Assembly (NCBI GenBank): GCA_035254305.1
Contig: DATFAS010000018.1
Coordinates: 1 to 12,028, forward strand
DNA: 12,028 nucleotides
Source of the DNA: DATFAS01 sp035254305
GTDB taxonomy: Bacteria; Bacillota; Bacilli; Aneurinibacillales; RAOX-1
Direction: 5' to 3'
Shown here: piece after piece, positions 6,907-12,028 of the stretch
Layout: every line of letters starts with the position of its first letter
How positions within the stretch are numbered: position 1 is the first letter of the stretch
Notes under the pieces: model-generated
Databases searched by the model: none
What the model saw: the letters and a program-made list of their open reading frames with translations, nothing else
Told to the model about the DNA's origin: nothing
Made by a program: the position numbers and the translations under genes

Positions 6907-7639
6907 CTATCATGCTTTAGCAGCAGTCTATGACCAATTGATGGGTGACGCCCCCTATGATCAATGGATTGAATTTGCCCAAAAACAATGGGCTCACTTA
7001 GGGCTTAAGCCGAGAACCGTCATAGATCTTGCTTGCGGAACGGGTACCATTACATCTCTTCTTGTGGAATATGGATATCAATTGATCGGTGTTGACCTTT
7101 CGGAGGATATGCTGGCAGTAACCTATGATAAATTAAAGGAGAAAGGCCGATCTATTCAACTATATCAGCAAGATATGCGTGAATTGAAGGTACCCTCATC
7201 GGTTGATGCGATTGTTTGCTTTTGTGATTCTATAAGTTATTTAACAGAGGACCTAGATGTCCAAAAAACGTTTCATAGGGTATATGAGGCATTAAACCCG
7301 GGAGGGGTATTTCTCTTTGATATTCATTCTCCTTATAAAGTGAATGAAGTATTTGGTAATGAAACATATACCTTGAGTGAAGAAGACATTGCGTATATCT
7401 GGCAATGTTATTCCCTAGGAAATGACACCGTTCAGCATGAACTTGATATTTTTGTTAAAGAAGATGAGTTCTACCAAAGATATGAGGAAATTCACCAGCA
7501 ACGAGGATATTCCACTACCTCTATTCAGCAATGGCTAATGGAAGCGGGATTTGTCGAGATTGAATCTACAGCAGATTTTCTCGAACAACAACCTGCGGAA
7601 AATAGTGAACGGCTATTTTTTAGAGCTATTAGGAGATAA
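6887..7639 (+). CDS. yqeM: SAM-dependent methyltransferase YqeM
   Basis: Class I Rossmann-fold methyltransferase, about 251 codons, the usual last gene of this operon in Bacillus; its substrate is not settled. The SAM-binding motif I is VIDLACGTGT (about 45-54), followed by the acidic end of strand 2 in GVDLSEDML, and a motif resembling PGGVFLFDIHS. GTG 6887 is preferred because GGGGAG (6875-6880) lies six bases upstream, whereas ATG 6881 directly abuts that sequence. It overlaps rsfS by 20 bases. The C-terminal half resembles glycine/sarcosine-type methyltransferases only in fold. Confidence 0.9.
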   Translation: MSSNSSSYHALAAVYDQLMGDAPYDQWIEFAQKQWAHLGLKPRTVIDLACGTGTITSLLVEYGYQLIGVDLSEDMLAVTYDKLKEKGRSIQLYQQDMRELKVPSSVDAIVCFCDSISYLTEDLDVQKTFHRVYEALNPGGVFLFDIHSPYKVNEVFGNETYTLSEEDIAYIWQCYSLGNDTVQHELDIFVKEDEFYQRYEEIHQQRGYSTTSIQQWLMEAGFVEIESTADFLEQQPAENSERLFFRAIRR

Positions 7640-7673
7640 TGAGAGTCCATACATAACCAGAATCCAAATAAAT

Positions 7674-7700
7674 ACCCGGTGTGATTATACACCGGGTTTT
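7674..7700. terminator. Shared terminator between yqeM and yyaC
   Basis: ACCCGGTGT (7674-7682) and ACACCGGGT (7689-7697) form a perfect 9-bp GC-rich stem with a GATTAT loop, then TTTT on the plus strand. It ends the long yqeG-yqeM operon. On the minus strand the following bases are ATTTATTTGG, a weaker U tract, so it may also end yyaC. The last codons of yyaC make up one arm and its TAA stop lies in the loop (7685-7687). Confidence 0.85.
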
Positions 7701-8230
7701 CCATTAACAGCATAAATAATTGCCTCTGATATAATTTTAGCCAAGGACATCACAATATTTAATCTTGTATTCTGAAGCACCATAGATTCTAAAAAACCAC
7801 TTGCATTGACAATTCCCTTGATGTGGAAATCTCCGACTGCTGGAAGAACCTTTTTAACACCCAAACCTGGTTTTAAAGGGCCATTTACAATCTGAACATC
7901 CCCTATGTGGTTTGTTAATCCTAGACAGGCATCGATGGATATGACAAGTGGACTAGAAAGTGTTTGTAATTGATCAATTGTTTTTTGTAAATTAAGGGCG
8001 TGGACGGGACTTTCCAAGGTCCCCCATACTAGACAAGATTGTAATTTGGCCTCTTCTAAAAACATTCCCACAAGTGGGCCTAGAGCATCCCCAGTACAGC
8101 GATCAGTTCCGATACATAGGAACACGAGATAATAGAAGGGGGAGTTTTCTCTTATTCTTGCTCTGATCGCTTTCCCTAATCGTTGAATTGCATTTGGGTC
8201 ATTGTGAGAAACTTGACATAGCAGGGACAT
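7685..8230 (-). CDS. yyaC: Sporulation protein YyaC (putative spore protease fold, DUF1256)
   Basis: YyaC-family protein of 181 residues. The family is found in spore formers, is related in fold to the germination protease GPR and to hydrogenase-maturation proteases, and its exact role is unsettled. The typical FLCIGTDRCTGDALGPLVG (37-55), with Asp43 and Asp48, and SIDACLG (98-104) are present, as is AVGDFHIKGIVNASGFLE (131-148). ATG at 8230 has AGGTG (8243-8239) eight bases upstream. A forespore-like -10 element (AATACTA, 8256-8250) lies just before it, without a clear -35. In B. subtilis yyaC sits near the origin with the spo0J region, so its place here is different. Confidence 0.88.
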   Translation of the reverse strand: MSLLCQVSHNDPNAIQRLGKAIRARIRENSPFYYLVFLCIGTDRCTGDALGPLVGMFLEEAKLQSCLVWGTLESPVHALNLQKTIDQLQTLSSPLVISIDACLGLTNHIGDVQIVNGPLKPGLGVKKVLPAVGDFHIKGIVNASGFLESMVLQNTRLNIVMSLAKIISEAIIYAVNGKPGV

Positions 8231-8308
8231 ATGAAAATCACCTGCTATATAGTATTCAATTGAGAAGAGAAGGAACTGAGAAGAAGGCGGAATTCCAAAG
8301 AAAAGAGG

Positions 8309-8521
8309 TTAACCTTGGGTAAATTCCCCTTGAATCTCTCCATCCTCATATGTTTTAAGCATATTGTGGTATGTAATTAAATTATTTGTTCTAAGGAAAT
8401 CTGCAAATTCACGATCTGTTATGGTAGCGATTCCATCATCGGTGAAGGAAGATTTTCCGCCTTTAATATCATCAAAGTACATCCCAATTAACGCTTCCTT
8501 TTTCATCTTAAGCTCTATCAC
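8309..8521 (-). CDS. Small hypothetical protein, possibly forespore-expressed
   Basis: I do not recognise this family. The 70-residue protein is acidic and soluble, without signal peptide, membrane segment or Cys. It begins MIELKMKKEALIGMYFDD and contains FTDDGIATITDREFADFLRTN followed by TYEDGEIQGEF. GTG 8521 is chosen because a strong AAGGAG (8535-8530) lies eight bases upstream; GTG 8530 overlaps that site and ATG 8497-8506 is too far. That ribosome binding site supports a real gene. A sigma-F/G-like promoter lies at 8573-8544 and yyaC follows 78 bases downstream on the same strand. An antisense frame exists at 8364-8546 but has no comparable ribosome binding site. Confidence 0.65.
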   Translation of the reverse strand: MIELKMKKEALIGMYFDDIKGGKSSFTDDGIATITDREFADFLRTNNLITYHNMLKTYEDGEIQGEFTQG

Positions 8522-8543
8522 TAAAAACACTCCTTTTTACCTT

Positions 8544-8573
8544 TAGTATGACCTTATTTTAAGGGGAATAAGC
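8544..8573 (-). promoter_or_regulatory. Candidate forespore (sigma-F or sigma-G) promoter
   Basis: On the minus strand GCTTA (8573-8569) precedes GGTCATACTA (8553-8544). GCTTA fits the sigma-F -35 form GYWTA, and the ten bases fit the sigma-F -10 at seven or more defined positions. CATACTA (8550-8544) also fits the sigma-G -10 form CATnnTA, 18 bases after GCTTA. The start codon at 8521 is at a natural distance. Consensus sequences are from memory; no experimental support. Confidence 0.4.
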
Positions 8574-8622
8574 AAAAAAACATCCAATCGAAATCCTCTC
8601 AAAGAAAGGTAATCGTTGGATG
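8574..8622 (-). terminator. Terminator of comER
   Basis: Read on the minus strand, CATCCAA (8622-8616) pairs with TTGGATG (8587-8581), with extra CG pairs and an imperfect CCT/AGG inner stem. Seven T residues (8580-8574) follow. It begins about ten bases after the comER stop codon, and so separates comER from the small gene at 8309-8521. Confidence 0.8.
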
Positions 8623-8632
8623 ATTTATTTTT

Positions 8633-9454
8633 CTACTTTTTAAACATTTGTTCTATTTCCTCTAAATCTGTTTGGAATTTCTCATGAGTATTTCGGAATA
8701 CTTGATTAAAAACATCTCCAAGCTTCTCTTCCAAGGCAACCAAACCTGCGCCGGTAACTCCACCTGGAACACAAACCCTTTGCTGTAGCGTTTGTAAATT
8801 AAAAGGACCTTCTGAAATAAGTTGGCCCAATCCAACAATCATTTCTGTTGTAAGAAAGGTTGCTTGTTCCGGGCTTATTCCGGTTTCTTCTACAGCAGCA
8901 GAGATGAATCGTTGAAGAATATAACTCATGAAGGCCGGGCCACAGCTAACAATATCGGAAGAAACTCTAATGACAGCCTCATCTATTACAATAGGCTTAC
9001 TGATCTTGGAGAAAAGCGAAAAAACAAAATGGCGATCATCCTCTGAGCAACGTTTTCCCAACACCATCAAGGACGCACCAGCTGCTACGCAGTTTGTAAT
9101 GCTTGGAATGACCTTGATCACTCTAGATGGTGTTTGTTCTTCTAAGTCCCTAATTAGAATAGGGCTTGTAATAGAAATGACCAGATGGTCATCTGTTAGT
9201 GATGGAAGAATTTCCTCGATGACTTTTCTAAATTCCAATGGTTTAATACAAAGAAAAATAACACGGCTATGTTCTACGGCATCTCGATTAGAATCCGCAA
9301 CGACTAATCCGGGGTATTTTTCACTTAATTTCTCTACTTTATTTCTAGTGCGATTGCTCGCCGTAATTTGATTAGGTTGAAGGGCTCCTTCGGTTATAAA
9401 TGCTTCAATTAAGATACTTCCCATGCTTCCGGTACCTATAAAGCCCACTCGCAT
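8633..9454 (-). CDS. comER: Late competence protein ComER (pyrroline-5-carboxylate reductase family)
   Basis: NAD(P)-binding protein of the P5C reductase (ProC) family, 273 residues, in the position of comER next to comEA. ATG at 9454 is chosen because GGGGGGA lies a few bases before it and translation opens directly into MRVGFIGTGSMG; the frame extends to 9493 but adds nothing family-like. The nucleotide-binding GTGSMG is at 7-12, FLCIKPLEF and VISITSPI follow, and the C-terminal ProC dimer domain ends with a VPGGVTGAGL motif typical of substrate binding. In B. subtilis ComER is dispensable for transformation; a link to sporulation entry has been proposed in B. cereus. It is on the opposite strand to comEA, as in Bacillus. 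Confidence 0.88.
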   Translation of the reverse strand: MRVGFIGTGSMGSILIEAFITEGALQPNQITASNRTRNKVEKLSEKYPGLVVADSNRDAVEHSRVIFLCIKPLEFRKVIEEILPSLTDDHLVISITSPILIRDLEEQTPSRVIKVIPSITNCVAAGASLMVLGKRCSEDDRHFVFSLFSKISKPIVIDEAVIRVSSDIVSCGPAFMSYILQRFISAAVEETGISPEQATFLTTEMIVGLGQLISEGPFNLQTLQQRVCVPGGVTGAGLVALEEKLGDVFNQVFRNTHEKFQTDLEEIEQMFKK

Positions 9455-9550
9455 GTGATTCCCCCCTAGATTGATAAACTCTATATAAATCATATGTTAT
9501 AGTAGGGGGATTATGTCTTTGAATTGAATAGGAACGGGACATACGGTATA

Positions 9551-9805
9551 CTAATTTTGATTTAAGAATTCAGAGATCATTTCTTTTGTTACTATTTTTC
9601 TTGGAGGGAGATGATTAAACTTAGCATATTGATTTAATTCGAATGTGACTTTATTTACCGCTTCTAGTGAAATATCCTCATTTTTTCTTCCTGCCTCGAG
9701 CACACGATCAATTTCTATTTCTCTTAGTTGATCTAATTTTTTATAACCTTCTAACATGGCTACAGTTTTGTTTACTTTTTTGCTGATTTCGTGATGGACA
9801 TTCAT
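9551..9805 (-). CDS. Small protein resembling DUF2533 (YpbS-like)
   Basis: 84-residue protein of unknown function, helical and highly charged, with no signal peptide or membrane segment. The start MNVHHEISKKVNK and the end RKIVTKEMISEFLNQN resemble the DUF2533 family (YpbS of Bacillus), by memory only. ATG at 9805 has a strong AGGAGG (9818-9813) seven bases upstream. No terminator lies between its stop and comER 96 bases on, so the two may be co-transcribed. It diverges from comEA across a 175-base gap. In B. subtilis no such gene separates comER and comEA. Confidence 0.75.
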   Translation of the reverse strand: MNVHHEISKKVNKTVAMLEGYKKLDQLREIEIDRVLEAGRKNEDISLEAVNKVTFELNQYAKFNHLPPRKIVTKEMISEFLNQN

Positions 9806-9879
9806 ATTTATGCCTCCTATTTTTTAGAAAGATATTTGTATGGCTACTCTTTAATGGATATCAAGTCGTTTTCTATTCA

Positions 9880-9892
9880 TGAGAACTTCTCA
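9880..9892. repeat. 13-bp perfect palindrome between divergent genes
   Basis: TGAGAA-C-TTCTCA is a perfect palindrome about a central C. It lies midway between the DUF2533-like gene (minus) and comEA (plus), 74 bases before the former start. It could be an operator, but I do not recognise the motif. The rest of the 9806-9980 gap holds an isolated TATAAT (9924-9929) without a -35 and a TATAAGGT direct repeat (9952-9959, 9968-9975). Confidence 0.35.
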
Positions 9893-9980
9893 ACCATTAC
9901 TAGGGTAACAAATAATAAACGATTATAATGAAACACCCCAATGATTACAAGTATAAGGTTTCAAAACTATAAGGTAAAGG

Positions 9981-10625
9981 ATGGTGAAATCATTGAATTT
10001 TGGCTGGACCAAACGTGAGAAGAAATTGGCACTTATTTTCCTATGTGGTCTTTTCTTTTTAGTAAGCCTATATTTTTATGATCATTCTAAGAATAAGCCT
10101 TCTAGCTTTACACCCACGATCACTTCCAATCTTAATGAGTTAACCCCCCCATCTAAAGTAGAAAAAACAAAGGAAGAAGAAAAGAGTGTATCAATCTCTG
10201 TGGATATTAAAGGTGCTGTAGTGCACCCAGATGTCTATCCCTTGAAGAAGGGAGCAAGGGTTTATGAATTAATTCGATTGGCTGGCGGGTTGCTTCCTGA
10301 GGCAGATAACCGATTAATCAATCAAGCAAAGGAAGTACGAGATGGTGATATGATATACATCCCTAGCAAGGGTGAGAAGCTAGATCTACCTATGACCTCG
10401 TTAGAGAGCCCAGGCCAAAGTAATGAAGGGAAATTGATTCATGTTAATACTGCAGCAGCAGACGAACTTAGCCAATTGCCGGGGATAGGAGAAGCAAAGG
10501 CCAAAGCTATTCTGCAATATAGGACAAGCCATGGCCCTTTTCAAACAAAAGAGGATTTAAAAAAAGTCAATGGTATTGGCGATAAACTCTTTGAACGAAT
10601 GAAGGAATCTATTTCAATTGATTAA
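9981..10625 (+). CDS. comEA: Competence DNA receptor ComEA
   Basis: Membrane-anchored DNA-binding protein of the natural transformation machinery, delivering DNA to the ComEC channel. Residues 16-33 form one membrane anchor after a KREKK stop, then a Ser/Thr/Lys/Glu-rich linker to about 68, an SLBB domain (ISVDIKGAVVHPDVYPL to GDMIYIPSKGE, about 72-132) and a tandem helix-hairpin-helix (HVNTAAADELSQLPGIGEAK and FQTKEDLKKVNGIGDKLF, about 154-205). Length of 214 residues is normal. The start may instead be TTG 9993, since AAAGGATGGTGA upstream of it looks like a ribosome binding site that would absorb ATG 9981. comEB and comEC, which follow in Bacillus, are absent here. Confidence 0.93.
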   Translation: MVKSLNFGWTKREKKLALIFLCGLFFLVSLYFYDHSKNKPSSFTPTITSNLNELTPPSKVEKTKEEEKSVSISVDIKGAVVHPDVYPLKKGARVYELIRLAGGLLPEADNRLINQAKEVRDGDMIYIPSKGEKLDLPMTSLESPGQSNEGKLIHVNTAAADELSQLPGIGEAKAKAILQYRTSHGPFQTKEDLKKVNGIGDKLFERMKESISID

Positions 10626-10662
10626 TGGATTTTGCAAAATAGTTAATTTTAAGAAATCATAG

Positions 10663-10692
10663 TTGACAGGTTGGATGATAGAGACATATAAT
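10663..10692 (+). promoter_or_regulatory. Sigma-A promoter of metY
   Basis: Perfect TTGACA (10663-10668) and perfect TATAAT (10687-10692) with an 18-base spacer. The start codon lies 74 bases after the -10. The leader has no SAM (S-box) riboswitch or T-box, for which there is too little room, and no terminator-like hairpin. A short AGGTT/AACCT inverted repeat (10668-10672, 10693-10697) brackets the promoter. Confidence 0.8.
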
Positions 10693-10765
10693 AACCTCAA
10701 TTTTACATAATATATAAGATTGCTATATTTCTTAGCTTTCTAGTACAAGGGGGAGGAATTTAAAA

Positions 10766-12028
10766 ATGTCAAATGATCGTCAACTAGGCTTCGAAACTCT
10801 TGCACTCCATGGAGGACAAAAACCAGACACAGCAACCAACTCTATGGCTGTTCCTATTTATCAAACCTCTTCATTCGTTTTTAATGATACGGACCACGCT
10901 GCGAATCTTTTTGCCCTTAAGGAATTTGGTAATATTTATACCCGAATTATGAATCCAACACAGGATGTTTTTGAGCAAAGAATGGCTCAATTAGAGGGGG
11001 GAGTTGCAGCCTTAGCAACTTCATCTGGTCAATCTGCCATTACATACTCAATCCTTAATATTGCTGGAGCGGGAGATGAGATAGTTGCCTCAAGCAGCTT
11101 ATATGGAGGAACTTTTGCCTTATTTGCTCACACCCTTCCAAAGCTAGGGATTAAAATCCATTTTGTAGATGTAGATGACCCTGCAGGGTTTCAGGATCAA
11201 ATAAATGATAAGACGAAAGCCGTATTTATCGAAACGATTGGAAATCCACGGATTAACGTAGCGGATATTCAGGCAATCGCAGATATTGCACATGCTAACG
11301 GCATTCCACTCATCGTAGATAATACTTTTGCCTCCCCATATTTATGCCGACCTATCGAACATGGAGCGGATATTGTAGTTCATTCAGCTACTAAGTTCAT
11401 TGGAGGACATGGAACTTCAATTGGTGGTGTTATAGTTGATTCCGGTAAATTTGATTGGAAGAATGGAAAATTCCCTGGATTAACGGAGCCAGATGATAGT
11501 TATCATGGATTGGTTTATACGGATGCGGTTGGATCATTAGCTTATATTATTAAGGCAAGGGTCACCCTTCTAAGAGATATTGGTGCAGCTATATCTCCAT
11601 TCAACTCTTTCCTCTTCTTGCAGGGACTTGAAACCTTACCATTACGTATGGAACGACACGTAGAAAATGCACAGAAGGTTGCTGATTTCCTAGAGAAACA
11701 TGAATTTGTTTCATGGGTGAACTACCCGGGACTTGAAACGAATCCATATTATCAATTAGCGAGAAAATACCTGCCAAAGGGCGCAGGGTCAATCTTTACC
11801 TTTGGGATCAAAGGTGGCAATGAGGAAGGAAAGAGATTTATTAACAGCTTAAAATTATTTAGCCATTTGGCTAACGTTGGTGACGCGAAATCATTAGTCA
11901 TCCATCCAGCGAGTACAACTCACCAGCAGTTAGATGAGGAAAGCCAACGTAAGGCTGGTGTGACACCAGATCTTATTCGTTTATCAATTGGTCTAGAAAC
12001 GATTGCTGATATCCTACACGACTTAGAT
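10766..12028 (+). CDS. metY: O-acetylhomoserine sulfhydrylase MetY (partial, right edge)
   Basis: PLP-dependent enzyme of the Cys/Met metabolism family; it joins O-acetylhomoserine with sulfide to give homocysteine. The first 421 codons are open without a stop to the window edge. Family members are about 430 residues, so roughly ten are missing. ATG 10766 follows GGGGGAGG (10749-10756). Typical motifs are ETLALHGGQ, SSGQSAI (86-92), the YGGT phosphate region, VDNTFASPY (184-192) and the PLP-binding Lys210 in HSATKFIGGHGT. The insert around WKNGKFPGLTEPDDSYHGLVY and the IHPASTTHQQL motif mark MetY rather than cystathionine synthase or lyase. It has its own promoter. Confidence 0.95.
   Translation, partial: MSNDRQLGFETLALHGGQKPDTATNSMAVPIYQTSSFVFNDTDHAANLFALKEFGNIYTRIMNPTQDVFEQRMAQLEGGVAALATSSGQSAITYSILNIAGAGDEIVASSSLYGGTFALFAHTLPKLGIKIHFVDVDDPAGFQDQINDKTKAVFIETIGNPRINVADIQAIADIAHANGIPLIVDNTFASPYLCRPIEHGADIVVHSATKFIGGHGTSIGGVIVDSGKFDWKNGKFPGLTEPDDSYHGLVYTDAVGSLAYIIKARVTLLRDIGAAISPFNSFLFLQGLETLPLRMERHVENAQKVADFLEKHEFVSWVNYPGLETNPYYQLARKYLPKGAGSIFTFGIKGGNEEGKRFINSLKLFSHLANVGDAKSLVIHPASTTHQQLDEESQRKAGVTPDLIRLSIGLETIADILHDLD

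Noticed and set aside
8364..8546. 60-residue plus-strand frame opposite the small gene at 8309-8521
   Set aside because: No ribosome binding site and the sequence looks like an antisense shadow; the minus-strand frame has a strong AAGGAG.
8928..9371. 147-residue plus-strand frame opposite comER
   Set aside because: It is antisense to a conserved Rossmann-fold protein, has Ser/Arg-rich shadow-like composition and no ribosome binding site.
10630..10641. ATTTTGCAAAAT palindrome after comEA as its terminator
   Set aside because: It is AT-rich, has no loop or T tract, and would not form a stable terminator; comEA may read through to metY.

Overview
This window reads as chromosomal DNA of a low-G+C, endospore-forming member of the Bacillales. 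The basis is the order yqeG-yqeH-aroE-yhbY-nadD-yqeK-rsfS-yqeM followed by comER and comEA, which is the known Bacillus arrangement, plus a YyaC-type sporulation protein, strong Shine-Dalgarno sequences, frequent TTG/GTG starts and hairpin-plus-T terminators. I cannot name the genus from sequence alone. No rRNA, tRNA, CRISPR array, insertion sequence or prophage gene was seen. No gene-free stretch exceeds about 260 bases.

Layout, left to right. (1) 1-260: a branched hairpin with a T tract, probably ending an upstream transcript, then a sigma-A promoter and a Zur-box-like operator. (2) 261-1635: znuA (zinc-binding lipoprotein) and zur (zinc-sensing repressor), a probable self-regulated zinc operon closed by a terminator. 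(3) 1834-2403: a TetR-family regulator resembling RefZ, with its own terminator. (4) 2579-7639: a tight eight-gene plus-strand operon, yqeG-yqeH-aroE-yhbY-nadD-yqeK-rsfS-yqeM, several genes overlapping. It combines 30S and 50S ribosome assembly (YqeH, YhbY, RsfS), the shikimate pathway (AroE), NAD synthesis (NadD), Ap4A hydrolysis (YqeK), a HAD phosphatase (YqeG) and a methyltransferase (YqeM). (5) 7674-9805: a minus-strand block with yyaC, an unrecognised 70-residue gene preceded by a forespore-type (sigma-F/G) promoter candidate, comER, and a small protein resembling the DUF2533/YpbS family. (6) 9981-10625: comEA, the DNA receptor of the competence machinery. comEB and comEC do not follow it. 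(7) 10766 to the right edge: metY, O-acetylhomoserine sulfhydrylase, behind a near-perfect sigma-A promoter and running off the window.

Most of the window is conserved housekeeping sequence. What deserves a second look is the remodelled comE neighbourhood (sporulation gene, an unknown gene and a DUF2533-like gene placed around comER, and comEA without comEB/comEC), the candidate forespore promoter ahead of the unknown gene, the Zur-box candidates in and before znuA, an unusual Gly-to-Val change in the NadD signature, and the yyaC stop codon placed inside the hairpin that ends the opposing operon. I found no evidence for an entirely new defence or mobile system.
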